A stretch of DNA of 64,000 nucleotides from Mercurialis annua (GCF_937616625.2 NC_065574.1:8310501-8374500), one strand, 5' to 3'; positions 41,292 through 52,978 are shown, counted from the stretch's first letter. Notes: generated by a model not told the origin, from the sequence alone. Numbers and translations are program-made.

Positions 41292-41784
41292 GCACAATTG
41301 TAATGTTCATTGTTATTTATTTCTTTTTTAACTAATCGGGTCGGATCGAAATTCAAACTCGACTATGTTATACTTTTATTTTGTTAAATTAGTTTTAGTT
41401 TTTTCTTTCAATTAAGGATCTACAGCCAGTTTTAAATTAATTTTATTTTATTAAAGTAGTTTCCACTTCTTGATGCTGTTTCTCTTCTCATTTATTATGG
41501 TTAAGGTAAGATTATTTTTCATTTTTCAGTCTTGAAGTTGAAGATACAATGTGGGTGGAGAAATTGTTACATGTAGAAATATTATTGAAATTGCAGCTCT
41601 GAATGTCACTGAATTCTATGCATAAATACCTTCTTTTTCTGGTTAACATTATAATTTTGTAAACTTGTAATATTTGCAATTATAATCCATTTTCATTCTA
41701 TACGTATTCCCAGTTTCCCTTTCCATTTTAAATTTCTCCACCAAATAAGATGAAGATATTTTAATACATACTTCCGAAGCATTA

Positions 41785-42023
41785 TAGTCCTTCCGTCCCA
41801 TTTTATAAGTCATACTTTTTATTCGTAAATGTCTCATTTTAAAAAATTCATTTTTAATTTTGGAATAATTTTCATTAATTTTTCTATTTTTTAACTTAAA
41901 ATAAGTCATATAAAAAACTCTATTACTATTAATAAAGGTGAAGTAGAAAAAACACCATTATAATAATTTTTTTTTAATCTGTGTAAAATCGAATAAGATT
42001 TTTAAAAGAGGCCGGAAGAGTAG
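41785..42023. mobile_element. Stowaway-like MITE
   Basis: TAGTCCTTCCGTCCCATTTT at the left and GGCCGGAAGAGTAG at the right are imperfect inverted copies. TA flanks both sides (41783-41784 and 42024-42025). No ORF. Confidence 0.6.
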
Positions 42024-42565
42024 TAATAGATAGATTAACTAATTTTGTCAATAATATTTTGAAAATAGATTCTTCTAGTCTTTGTGTGTTTATACAATTA
42101 CACATTCTAAATTAATATCCTTCTAGAATTTCAAATAATTTTCTACTTTTTTTTTAATAAAAAAACCTAAAATAAGAAATAAATGAAAGTTCTAGTTGAT
42201 GTACAAATTGAGGAGATATTTTTCTGATACAAAAACTGACATTAGAAAAAGATTGTATAACAGATTGTTGCATTGCATGTGTAGCAGAGGAAGATTCCTT
42301 TTTATTTTTATTTTTCTCATTCCCCCATCACCATTAATATTAATGCATCTCTCTGTTGCTTTCAATTTTTTCTTGTCTTTGCCTTTGTAATTTTTCAATT
42401 TTTTTAATATTTTAAATTATAAACTTCAGTGATAATAATTAAAAAAACAGTATTTTTCTCTGCAAATTTAGAAGGATAATATTTGTCTGCACATTTATAA
42501 TTTTCATATTTTGTGTGATGAATCTGTAACTGTAACTCCTTTTTCTGTGATCCCATATTGGTTGG

Positions 42566-44728
42566 TCTGAAAAGCTACTTTCAGTCCCATTTTTTTTTAT
42601 TTTGGCTGCTCAATTACTCTTTCCATGTGTAGTACAAAATATAGTACATATTTTTATAAGCTTAATCACTTAAAAATATTTTTTTTTTAATTTTTTTTTA
42701 AATCTCACATTCTAATATTTTCAATTTTATCTCATTTTTTATTTTTCACTTTCAATTATATTTTTTTATTTTAAATTTGAGTGAAAAAAATTCAAATAAA
42801 TCACTCATATTACTTCATTTTAAAAATTTATTATAACAAAAATGCGAATTAAAACAATATAAAGTAACATAAATAAAATATTCGAACTTTTTTTCACTTT
42901 AAAAATAGCTACAATTAAAAGTGAAAACTGAAAAATATACTGAATTGAAGATTTTAAATGAGGTCATAAATAAAAAAAAGAGATATTTTTAAATAATTAA
43001 GTCTCTTTGTAAACTACAATAACCCAAAAACTTATTCTTTTTAGAATCATTTGGTTTGAAAGTTAAGTTTGGAAAATTTGAATCTATCATAGAGCGTATG
43101 GTTCGTCAAAAAACTAAGACACAATGAGAATGGAAATAAAAATGAATGATCTCCATTATTTATTTTTATTTTATCAAAATTTACTTGAAAATAAAATACA
43201 ATTATTCCTTGAACAAATTACATTGAGGTTTCTGAGATATACCGTAATTAACAGTTAGGTATCTTTTGTTTCAAAGTCTATTTGATAGTCTCTCAGTTTT
43301 AATTCCGTTAACTGGGAGATCCTTTCGTTAATTTGAGAGACTAAATTGTTTAACGAAACTAAAACTGAAAGGTATCACATCGTTTAATATAATTAAAAGT
43401 GAGAGATCAAGATGTTTACGAAATTAAAGGTGGGGGCACCAAATCGTTTGAAAGCAAATGTTGAAATTAACGAAAGGGCCTAATAGTTAACGGAATTGAT
43501 ACTAAAGTACCATCAAGTAGACTTTTAAAATAAGAGGTATCAAACTGTTAATTATGATATATCTCATAAGTCTTAAAACTAATTTGCTCTTATTTTTTTA
43601 ATGATAACCACTCGTTCCTTATTTATCAATAGAAATAAACTTTTCGTTGCTATGAGAGTAAATTAAAATTTAACTAAATATTTTAATAACATATTAGGTA
43701 ATAAAAAAAGTATTTAATTTTTAAAAAAAGTTATTTGTTTTTTTTATAAAATTTATATCTATAAAAAATATAAAAAACTAAAATTGATTCTAATTATAAT
43801 TGCGAACTTTTTGACTAAACCGAATTAAGCCGAATTTAAAATATTATCTTTTCAAACCTGAATGAAAATTTTAAGGATTTAGTCTTTTCCTAATTGAACT
43901 AGAATGGTCGTTTTGGTCGGATTTTTAGTCCAGTTTGACGATTTTGATTCGGTTTTATATCGGAACATAATTAAAAAAATTGATATTCAAAATCGAACTG
44001 AACCGAAGAATTAACTTTCTAAAATATCAAATTAAACCGAACTGAAATGTTTTATTTTTTCAAAATGGAATTAATTAACCGAAATTTTAAGGATATACAT
44101 TTTTCAAATCAAACCAAACTTGTCAATTTAGTCGGATTTTTGGTTCGATCAATTATTTTAGTTCTTTTATTTTATAACTAAAACAAAAATAAATTATGTC
44201 TGAAACCAAACTGTACCAAAAATTTGATTCTTTTATAATGCTAACTTGAATCAAATCAAAAAACGTTTTTTGTTTGTTCGATTATTTTGAGTTAGTTCAT
44301 ATTAGAGCTTAATTGGGAAAAAAAAAATATTAAAATCCAAATCAAACCAACAATAAATTTTTTATAATATCAAAATGAACCAAATTAAATAGAGATTTTC
44401 TATTTTTATTTTATAATTCAATTGAAACAGACCATTTTTCTTATTTTGTTCCATAACGAATAAAACCAAAATTTTAAAGATCTAAATCTTTCCATACCGA
44501 ACCAAACCCATCGGTTCGATTAGATTTTTTGTTTGATTATTTCAGTCTGGACAAATTTTAGGTTCGGTTACTTTGGTTTGGTCGGATTTTTGGTTCGATA
44601 GTTTTGGTTCGGTTTATTAAAATTTAACTAAAAAAATATTCCTAAAATTAAATCGAAGTGAAAAACTAATTATTTTATAATATCAAATTGAATTAAATTT
44701 GGGTTGATTTTTGTACTCTTATTTATTG
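42566..44728. repeat. 2.16-kb direct repeat, left copy (D1)
   Basis: Matches 50306-52467 almost base for base; I see only a handful of substitutions and homopolymer differences. It starts TCTGAAAAGCTACTTTCAGT and ends TTTATTG. It is ordinary AT-rich genomic DNA containing an embedded inverted repeat (about 43203-43590) and an AACCGAA-rich segment (about 43810-44640). It has neither LTR termini nor ORFs. Its right edge abuts the LINE fragment. Confidence 0.95.
43203..43590. mobile_element. MITE inside direct repeat D1 (also in D2 at about 50943-51330)
   Basis: GAGATATACCGTAATTAACAG at the left pairs with CTGTTAATTATGATATATCTC at the right, and the arms continue inward through the GTTAACGGAATT region. 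It was present before the duplication because both copies carry it. Confidence 0.6.
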
Positions 44729-47700
44729 GCTGTAAAACCACCCATCCAATCTCCATTGCTATCCCGAATGAGACCTCCGGCTGAAGCTTCGCCAGACTCA
44801 TGCCTAGAACCATCTGAATTCAGTTTGAAACATCCGGGGGGTGGTTTATTCCAGCCCACCAATCGCTCCACTTTCCCATACCTTGGCTTGAGGCCTTTAT
44901 CAGCTGCTTTAGCTGCAGCAAATTGATGCAATTTATCTTGAACCATCTTCACGATACTCCGACTTCCTCGGTAATTATCATCAAACAAGGCTTTATTGCG
45001 TAACTGCCATAGAAGCCAGCAACCAACACCGAAGGTCACATTCCACTCGAACCCATTAACAATATCTACTCTTTTTAGATTATTGACAATCCAAATTTCA
45101 AGAGGTTGATGGAAGAAAAAGTTCCAGTCTATGCGAGGAATCATGTGAACCCAAAGAGTTAAGGCTACTGTGCAGTCCCGCAAAACATGCATAATAGTTT
45201 CTCTAATTGCTCCGCAAATGTCACACCTACTTCTGTCGGTCATTTTCCTACGGACCCTCTCATCGTTAGTTAGTAATTTTTCATGCATGAGAAGCCAAAG
45301 AAAGGTCTTGATTCTCTCCGGACCTGGCCATTTCCAAACTAGATCCCAGTTTCTATTAAAAGGATACTCATCGTTAGAATTCAAAACTTTGCAGGCTGAC
45401 TTAATTGTGAACTGACCATTGCTCGAAGGACCCCAAAAAATCATATCTTCTCCGTCATCTGGAGCTGGAGGTTTAATTGCTGCTATGACCAGCAATAAAT
45501 CATCAGGCAAAGATCGTCTCAGTTTAACCCAATCCCACCCATTATTATCAACGAAGGCTGCTACGCAAAGCTCCTTCTCATCACATATATCAGCCCTTGG
45601 AACCAAATCTGCCAACGTTCGATCAAGCCCCGACCACTTATCTAACCAGAATCTGATACGAAGACCGTTTCCAAGCGCCCAATGAACTCCTTTAAGCATA
45701 AAAGGCCAAATTTTGATGACACCGCGCCATAAGCTGGAATTACGATTAATTGTAGGCAGGCTGTCCAACAAAGTATTCATCCCCATACGATACTTGTCTT
45801 TAACCACATGAACCCAAAGAGCATCCTTGTTTCTATAGATATCCCAAGCTGTTTTCATCAAAAAAGCATTATTATAAATTGCAGCTTGCCGAGTACCAAG
45901 GCCTCCTTTACTTTTAATCTGACAAACTTGATCCCAAGAAATGAGGTGTGTCTTCTTATTACCCTCCATGCTGCCCCAAATAAAGTTTCTTCTTGTTCGA
46001 TCAATCATATCTTGACTGGTTCGCGGTAGAACAGCAGTTTGCATTGTGTACGCTGGAATAGCCGTGAGTACTGCGTTGGTAAGCACAACTCTCCCTGCCA
46101 TGGCAAGCTTCCGAGATCCCCAATTCACAATACGATCATTCATTTTCCCAATGATATAATTATATGTATTCTTATTAACTCGATTATGCAAAAGCGGAAC
46201 ACCAAGATATTGACCCAGATTTTGTGTGTGCACAAGACCCAATTGAAGGCTCATCTTTTTCGCTACTCCATCATGAACATTGCTAGAGAAGAACACCAGA
46301 GATTTGTTTCGGCTGATTTTCTGGCTCGAACTAACACAAAATTTGTCCAGTACTCTATCTATTGTTTCTATTTGGTCCATCGTAGCTTTAGCAAACAAAA
46401 CAAGGTCGTCGGCGAAAAATAAATGTGACAGCCTAACACTGTTATTGCCGAGCAAAATGGGCTGCCAGATCTGTTGATCGACCTCTGCTTGAATCAAATG
46501 AGATAATCTTTCCATACACAAAACAAATATGTACGGACTCAAAGGATCACCTTGCCGAACTCCGCGAGATGGCTTAAACGAGTCAGACATCTTCCCATTC
46601 CAACTGATTTGCATCGAGGTAGACGTAAGACATTTCATAATAACATTAATCATACCGGATGGGAGGCCACAATCCATCAAAGTTTCAAGAATAAAATCCC
46701 AGCTAAGTCTGTCATAAGCTTTTTCAAGATCTATCTTAAGTGCCATAAATCCATCTTTGCCTCTCCAATGACTCATAGAATGTATAATCTCTTGAGTGAT
46801 TATGATATTATCTTGAATATGACGGCCAGGAACAAAGCTGGACTGCATCGGACTAACGAGCTTATCCATTACACCTTTAAGCCGATTAGCAATAATTTTT
46901 GTAATGATTTTGTAACTCGTGTTGCATAAGCTGATTGGTCGAAACTGATTAAAAGTTTCAGGTTTCTCACATTTAGGAATCAAAACAATCATCGTTTTGC
47001 AGATACGAGAGTCAATCGAGCCGCCTTCGAAAATAGCCTGCACCATACGACAAATAGAGTTTCCAAAGATATCCCAATTATTTTGAAAGAACATTGCATG
47101 GACACCATCCACTCCAGGAGCTTTCAGAGGTGCCATTTGAAAGAGAGCTGTTCTAATTTCCTCATTAGTAACTTCACAAGCTAATTTTCCAAGATCTTCA
47201 ATAGAAAGAGCAGGAAAGCGGCCTCCAGATTTAAGCTGAATTTTGTCCCCATTGTCATCAGAATACAGGTTTTGGAAGAAGGATTTTGCTCCCTCAAGAA
47301 TTTCCACCTGATTCGAGCTCCACTCACCTGTGTTCAAACGCACCATATTAATCAAGTTTTTCTTCTTTTTATTTTTTGTGTATGCATGATAAAACCCGAT
47401 ATTTTTATCTCCATGCAAATTCCAGTTAGCAGTTGATCTTTGTCTCCACAGCAACTCTTCTTGAAAAAGAATAGTTTCATACTCCCATTTCAGCTCTTTT
47501 TCAAGATTAATCAAGTTTTTGGAAGTATGTGTTTCCAGTGCTCGCTGCAAACCAGCCAGGCGAGCAAGGACTCTATTTTTCCTAGAAAAAATATTCCCGA
47601 AAACTTGTTTATTCCACATGTGAGCTAAGCAACTGAATTCTGAGACTGCATCTGGAAACTCAAGACTATTGTTCCAGGCTGATTTAACAAACTCTCTCCA

Positions 47701-48459
47701 ATCCGGGTGCGTAGACCAGGCTGCTAAAAAGCGACGTTGTCTTTGCTCTAGCACTTGATCTGAAAAAGAAACATTAAAGGTTAACAGGATAGGACAATGG
47801 TCTGAATGGATTCTAGCCAAATGTTGAACCCGAGCTTCAGCAAATTTATCCCTCCATTCGTCATTACATAAAAAACGATCCAGTCTTTCATACACTGTAC
47901 CCCTCTTCCAAGTAAACCGAGTACCAGAAAAACCCATATCATACATGTTACACATTCGAGTCCAAGACTTGAATTTTTTACAACCTATTGAGTTATTTTT
48001 CGCCCCACCAATTTTTTCTTTTCCATCCAAGGTAGCATTGAAATCACCTGCTACCACCCACGGGCTGCTCATGTGATCAGAGATAGCCTGAAGCTCTTTC
48101 CACAAAAAGTTACGCTTCTGAGCTTGCGGGCTACCATAGACAGCTGTGTAGTAAAATTGACTATTATCAATGGCTGTTATTCTAACATGGATAAACTGTT
48201 TGTGATTCTTAATAATGTGAATAGTAAACTCCTCATTCCAAAGCAGCCAAATGCCACCAGAAAAACCATTAGCTTCGACTCTATGGGATCGATGGAACCC
48301 CGTTCTCTTAATGAGAAAGTCTGCTTTGTTACCACTAATTCTTGGTTCAAAAAGAGCTACCATATTTGGTTTATATGTTTTAATGAAATCACAAAGACCC
48401 ATTCTGAATTTTTTATTACCTGCCCCTTGGCAGTTCCAGCTGAAGACTTTAAAAATCAT
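44719..48459 (-). CDS. LINE ORF2: endonuclease / reverse transcriptase with truncated RNase H
   Basis: A 1,246-codon ORF. Residues 1-230 are an AP-endonuclease-like domain (SWNCQGAG, the E of LFEPR, GDFNATL, SDHCPI). A reverse transcriptase follows at about 470-750 (FRPISLCN, LEKAYDRLSW, RQGDPLSPYIF and catalytic FFADDLVLF). Then comes a zinc-binding RVT segment near 1090-1140 (CDICGAIRETIMHVLRDC). From about 1195 a plant-LINE RNase H begins (LNSDGSRHES) but breaks after GGFTA. The last residues NK and the stop come from flanking D1 DNA (AATAAATAA), so the ORF end is a chimera. It starts one nucleotide after the ORF1 stop. It would nick DNA and copy its RNA in the nucleus; without the rest of RNase H and the 3' UTR, autonomous movement of this copy is unlikely. 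Confidence 0.93.
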   Translation of the reverse strand: MIFKVFSWNCQGAGNKKFRMGLCDFIKTYKPNMVALFEPRISGNKADFLIKRTGFHRSHRVEANGFSGGIWLLWNEEFTIHIIKNHKQFIHVRITAIDNSQFYYTAVYGSPQAQKRNFLWKELQAISDHMSSPWVVAGDFNATLDGKEKIGGAKNNSIGCKKFKSWTRMCNMYDMGFSGTRFTWKRGTVYERLDRFLCNDEWRDKFAEARVQHLARIHSDHCPILLTFNVSFSDQVLEQRQRRFLAAWSTHPDWREFVKSAWNNSLEFPDAVSEFSCLAHMWNKQVFGNIFSRKNRVLARLAGLQRALETHTSKNLINLEKELKWEYETILFQEELLWRQRSTANWNLHGDKNIGFYHAYTKNKKKKNLINMVRLNTGEWSSNQVEILEGAKSFFQNLYSDDNGDKIQLKSGGRFPALSIEDLGKLACEVTNEEIRTALFQMAPLKAPGVDGVHAMFFQNNWDIFGNSICRMVQAIFEGGSIDSRICKTMIVLIPKCEKPETFNQFRPISLCNTSYKIITKIIANRLKGVMDKLVSPMQSSFVPGRHIQDNIIITQEIIHSMSHWRGKDGFMALKIDLEKAYDRLSWDFILETLMDCGLPSGMINVIMKCLTSTSMQISWNGKMSDSFKPSRGVRQGDPLSPYIFVLCMERLSHLIQAEVDQQIWQPILLGNNSVRLSHLFFADDLVLFAKATMDQIETIDRVLDKFCVSSSQKISRNKSLVFFSSNVHDGVAKKMSLQLGLVHTQNLGQYLGVPLLHNRVNKNTYNYIIGKMNDRIVNWGSRKLAMAGRVVLTNAVLTAIPAYTMQTAVLPRTSQDMIDRTRRNFIWGSMEGNKKTHLISWDQVCQIKSKGGLGTRQAAIYNNAFLMKTAWDIYRNKDALWVHVVKDKYRMGMNTLLDSLPTINRNSSLWRGVIKIWPFMLKGVHWALGNGLRIRFWLDKWSGLDRTLADLVPRADICDEKELCVAAFVDNNGWDWVKLRRSLPDDLLLVIAAIKPPAPDDGEDMIFWGPSSNGQFTIKSACKVLNSNDEYPFNRNWDLVWKWPGPERIKTFLWLLMHEKLLTNDERVRRKMTDRSRCDICGAIRETIMHVLRDCTVALTLWVHMIPRIDWNFFFHQPLEIWIVNNLKRVDIVNGFEWNVTFGVGCWLLWQLRNKALFDDNYRGSRSIVKMVQDKLHQFAAAKAADKGLKPRYGKVERLVGWNKPPPGCFKLNSDGSRHESGEASAGGLIRDSNGDWMGGFTANK

Positions 48460-50305
48460 ATCAAACAGAAGAAAGTGGGTTGAAACCCGTTAATCCTCTT
48501 GAAATATCCATGCCATCTGCTATATCAGTCACATCGAGACCTTTGAACGCGCTCCCAAGGAGTCCTCCAACATCATTGTCGTTTAACATTTCAGCTGACA
48601 ATGTTACCTTTGGAGAGCGGTTACTATTGCTGCGTTGCTTTTTGACAACTTTTCCCTTCATATGAAAGCCTTTATCCTTATCTGGGGGCTTGCTTTTTCC
48701 TCTGCCAGGGCCACGGGTTAGAGCTTTTGCCTTACTCGAGTCAATATTATTTGGGATTATCTGCATTTGTTGTTCCTCCTCATGCAAAACAACGACAGAA
48801 TGTTGTACATTGTTCAAGGTCTCATTGTTATTATTATCTGGCAAAATGATCGGGCCCGTATGGGAATCATTATTCTTACTTGTCGAAGGCTTAGATTGGG
48901 TCTTGAGAGTATTGGGCCTATTTGGATGGTCCACAATCTGGATCGGTTCTGCAACATCTTTTCCTTTTTTCTGTTTACTAATGCCAATATCCTGGATTTG
49001 ATTACTGATTTTGTTCTTTTCTACCCACTTCTTTCCATCCATAATGATGTCCTTCCCCTCATCACCTCTTTGTTTCCTTATATTGAAATTGGAAATTTGA
49101 TTATCCTTCCCTGCCAGAATCTCATTATGCTTTCCATCTAGTTCTTCACCTTCCATATCCGCTAAGACACTAAATTTAGAATTGTGGATCTTTCCTTTAT
49201 TTCCGCCTGTGAAATCTCCATTACCATTTTTCCATCGTCCCCGTCGTTGGACCTGCATCCAAGGACCAAAGTCCTGATGATTGTTAACCGGCGGCTCCTC
49301 CATCCTAAGGTCCATTCCTAATGTAGGCTGATTCAACACATGTTCCTTACTAACCGGTTGTCCCTGGAAGCAAGCTTCTTTGATATGTCCAACTTTGCCG
49401 CAACCATAGCAAATAGTAGGCAAATCCTCATACTCAACCTTTTGAATCTTCCCATCCATCAAAAATTTTGATATCAGAGGTCTTTGGAGATCAATTTGAA
49501 TCGCAACTCTAGCATATTTCCCTCTATTAGCTGCCTCAGTGTTATAATCAACCTTTATGAGTTTTCCTAGCAACGAAGCTATAGATCTTAACGTGCTCTT
49601 ATGATAATACTGCAAAGGCAGCCCTGGGAACCGTACCCAAACCATCGCCGATGACGGAAACCTCTCCTCCGGATTAAAACTTGGTGACCAAGGTTGTACA
49701 GTTAAATAATGCCCCAAGACAGTCCATGGTCCATTCAGCAGAGCATTTTGGCGATCAAATTCCTCATCGAACTTGACTAGAAAATAACCATTATCAAGAT
49801 CAACTATTCTGAATTCACCCATAGGTTTCCAAAGCTGTATGATTTTAGTTTGTAGGGCCTTAAACCCCAAAGGTTTTCCTAGCAGCTTAACCACCACAGA
49901 TAACTGCATGGATTGTGCTAATAATCGTTTAACACGATCTGAAAATTCAATACTTGGTATATCATTCATCACATCCAATTTCACATCATCTGGTAAAATT
50001 TCCAGATGGGTATTCGATTCTAAGTTTCCAACCACTTTGTCTTGCTGCAAAAGTTTGTCTCGAAATGAAATTTTCATTGCACTATTCTGCTGCACATGCT
50101 CATTATCATTATTCTTCTTCTGACTATTTTCCTCCTCCAGCTCCACACCTTCTGACCGAATCTTGACTTTCTTTGTTGATCTGCTCTCATCAGCTTCTGC
50201 TTCCGGTGATGGTGGGGGGCTAATTTCCAAGTTTCCGTCTCCTGTCGGCCTTGAACCAGTATCATGCAGAGAGAGCATTTTTTTCTCTCCCTAACAACAC
50301 CCTCA
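44729..50305 (-). mobile_element. L1-type LINE fragment with two long intact ORFs, 3' end missing
   Basis: A 5,577-bp non-LTR retrotransposon segment on the minus strand, bordered by the 2.16-kb direct repeats. It has 27 nt ahead of the ORF1 ATG, then ORF1 and ORF2 without stops. It stops inside the RNase H domain, with no 3' UTR and no poly(A), and so does not look like a normal target-primed insertion, which keeps the 3' end. Confidence 0.9.
48461..50278 (-). CDS. LINE ORF1: DUF4283 and CCHC zinc-knuckle RNA-binding protein
   Basis: A 605-codon ORF. A polar, acidic N-terminus (1-100) precedes a DUF4283-type domain at about 115-275 (LVKFDEEFDRQNALLNGPW, WVRFPGLP). A zinc knuckle CYGCGKVGHIKEAC follows near 290-303, and the C-terminus is long, basic and Gln/Asn-rich. 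This is the usual ORF1 of plant L1 elements and is thought to coat the element RNA. The ATG is 27 nt from the 5' edge of the fragment. ORF1 stop and ORF2 start overlap closely as TGATATG. Confidence 0.92.
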   Translation of the reverse strand: MLSLHDTGSRPTGDGNLEISPPPSPEAEADESRSTKKVKIRSEGVELEEENSQKKNNDNEHVQQNSAMKISFRDKLLQQDKVVGNLESNTHLEILPDDVKLDVMNDIPSIEFSDRVKRLLAQSMQLSVVVKLLGKPLGFKALQTKIIQLWKPMGEFRIVDLDNGYFLVKFDEEFDRQNALLNGPWTVLGHYLTVQPWSPSFNPEERFPSSAMVWVRFPGLPLQYYHKSTLRSIASLLGKLIKVDYNTEAANRGKYARVAIQIDLQRPLISKFLMDGKIQKVEYEDLPTICYGCGKVGHIKEACFQGQPVSKEHVLNQPTLGMDLRMEEPPVNNHQDFGPWMQVQRRGRWKNGNGDFTGGNKGKIHNSKFSVLADMEGEELDGKHNEILAGKDNQISNFNIRKQRGDEGKDIIMDGKKWVEKNKISNQIQDIGISKQKKGKDVAEPIQIVDHPNRPNTLKTQSKPSTSKNNDSHTGPIILPDNNNNETLNNVQHSVVVLHEEEQQMQIIPNNIDSSKAKALTRGPGRGKSKPPDKDKGFHMKGKVVKKQRSNSNRSPKVTLSAEMLNDNDVGGLLGSAFKGLDVTDIADGMDISRGLTGFNPLSSV

Positions 50306-52467
50306 TCTGAAAAGCTACTTTCAGTCCCATTTTTTTTTTATTTTGGCTGCTCAATTACTCTTTCCATGTGTAGTACAAAATATAGTACATATTTTTATAA
50401 GCTTAATCACTTAAAAATATTTTTTTTTTAATTTTTTTTTAAATCTCACATTCTAATATTTTCAATTTTATCTCATTTTTTATTTTGCACTTTCAATTAT
50501 ATTTTTTTATTTTAAATTTGAGTGAAAAAAATTCAAATAAATCACTCATATTACTTCATTTTAAAAATTTATTATAACAAAAATGCGAATTAAAACAATA
50601 TAAAGTAACATAAATAAAATATTCGAACTTTTTTTCACTTTAAAAATAGCTACAATTAAAAGTGAAAACTGAAAAATATACTGAATTGAAGATTTTAAAT
50701 GAGGTCATAAATAAAAAAAAGAGATATTTTTAAATAATTAAGTCTCTTTGTAAACTACAATAACCCAAAAACTTATTCTTTTTAGAATCATTTGGTTTGA
50801 AAGTTAAGTTTGGAAAATTTGAATCTATCATAGAGCGTATGGTTCGTCAAAAAACTAAGACACAATGAGAATGGAAATAAAAATGAATGATCTCCATTAT
50901 TTATTTTTATTTTATCAAAATTTACTTGAAAATAAAATACAATTATTCCTTGAACAAATTACATTGAGGTTTCTGAGATATACCGTAATTAACAGTTAGG
51001 TATCTTTTGTTTCAAAGTCTATTTGATAGTCTCTCAGTTTTAATTCCGTTAACTGGGAGATCCTTTCGTTAATTTGAGAGACTAAATTGTTTAACGAAAC
51101 TAAAACTGAAAGGTATCACATCGTTTAATATAATTAAAAGTGAGAGATCAAGATGTTTACGAAATTAAAGGTGGGGGCACCAAATCGTTTGAAAGCAAAT
51201 GTTGAAATTAACGAAAGGGCCTAATAGTTAACGGAATTGATACTAAAGTACCATCAAGTAGACTTTTAAAATAAGAGGTATCAAACTGTTAATTATGATA
51301 TATCTCATAAGTCTTAAAACTAATTTGCTCTTATTTTTTTAATGATAACCACTCGTTCCTTATTTATCAATAGAAATAAACTTTTCGTTGCTATGAGAGT
51401 AAATTAAAATTTAACTAAATATTTTAATAACATATTAGGTAATAAAAAAAGTATTTAATTTTTAAAAAAAGTTATTTGTTTTTTTTATAAAATTTATATC
51501 TATAAAAAATATAAAAAACTAAAATTGATTCTAATTATAATTGCGAACTTTTTGACTAAACCGAATTAAGCCGAATTTAAAATATTATCTTTTCAAACCT
51601 GAATGAAAATTTTAAGGATTTAGTCTTTTCCTAATTGAACTAGAATGGTCGTTTTGGTCGGATTTTTAGTCCAGTTTGACGATTTTGATTCGGTTTTATA
51701 TCGGAACATAATTAAAAAAATTGATATTCAAAATCGAACTGAACCGAAGAATTAACTTTCTAAAATATCAAATTAAACCGAACTGAAATGTTTTATTTTT
51801 TCAAAATGGAATTAATTAACCGAAATTTTAAGGATATAAATTTTTCAAATCAAACCAAACTTGTCAATTTAGTCGGATTTTTGGTTCGATCAATTATTTT
51901 AGTTCTTTTATTTTATAACTAAAACAAAAATAAATTATGTCTGAAACCAAACTGTACCAAAAATTTGATTCTTTTATAATGCTAACTTGAATCAAATCAA
52001 AAAACGTTTTTTGTTTGTTCGATTATTTTGAGTTAGTTCATATTAGAGCTTAATTGGGAAAAAAAATATTAAAATCCAAATCAAACCAACAATAAATTTT
52101 TTATAATATCAAAATGAACCAAATTAAATAGAGATTTTCTATTTTTATTTTATAATTCAATTGAAACAGACCATTTTTCTTATTTTGTTCCATAACGAAT
52201 AAAACCAAAATTTTAAAGATCTAAATCTTTCCATACCGAACCAAACCCATCGGTTCGATTAGATTTTTTGTTTGATTATTTCAGTCTGGACAAATTTTAG
52301 GTTCGGTTACTTTGGTTTGGTCGGATTTTTGGTTCGATAGTTTTGGTTCGGTTTATTAAAATTTAACTAAAAAAATATTCCTAAAATTAAATCGAAAAGA
52401 AAAACTAATTATTTTATAATATCAAATTGAATTAAATTTGGGTTGATTTTTGTACTCCTATTTATTG
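50306..52467. repeat. 2.16-kb direct repeat, right copy (D2)
   Basis: Same orientation and nearly the same sequence as 42566-44728. It starts right after the 5' edge of the LINE (CCCTCA|TCTGAAAAG) and ends TTTATTG, followed by unrelated TTTTTCTATAC. The flanks of D1 (left) and D2 (right) are unrelated to each other, as expected if one genomic segment was duplicated around the insert. Confidence 0.95.
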
Positions 52468-52978
52468 TTTTTCTATACTAATTTATTAATTCAAACACCA
52501 TATTAAAATAATTATTCTTATTCTCATCTTCATTCTCATTTAAATTTTCATTTCTAACCTTGAACCAAATGCCAACTTATCTTTTCAAAATCACTTTTTG
52601 TTTATTTTATGTATTATGTTCAACTCTCAAGTGCCTAACAAAGAATCTGGTTGATTTAGTTTAATAAAATCCAAAAAAATGTCAAAAGTTTATATAAAAT
52701 CTCAATTATCGATCAACCATTGATAAAATCCAAACTAAAACTATTATTTTTTTTAATTGTTCTTATCCTAATTAATTTGAATTAAAATTTTGGTTCGATT
52801 TTTACTTAACCCTAATTAGTATGCAATGTGCCACTAGTAAAAGAACAATTTCTTTATTGTTATTATTATTTTGTGAGATCAAAAAGATAAAATTTACATG
52901 GTGTATGAATACCATCTAATCGTGATAAAGGAAAAAAAAGATAAGAAAAACATATATAACCTTGGTTAAAATGGTATC
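52468..52978. other. Gene-free AT-rich stretch
   Basis: No ORF, inverted repeat or RNA gene is seen before the tRNA terminator. Confidence 0.5.

Noticed and set aside
46039..46929. Plus-strand ORFs within the LINE
   Set aside because: Shadows of ORF2 on the opposite strand.
42566..52467. D1 and D2 as LTRs of a retrotransposon
   Set aside because: The ends are TCTG...ATTG rather than TG...CA, no primer-binding site or polypurine tract adjoins them, and the internal element is a LINE on its own terms.
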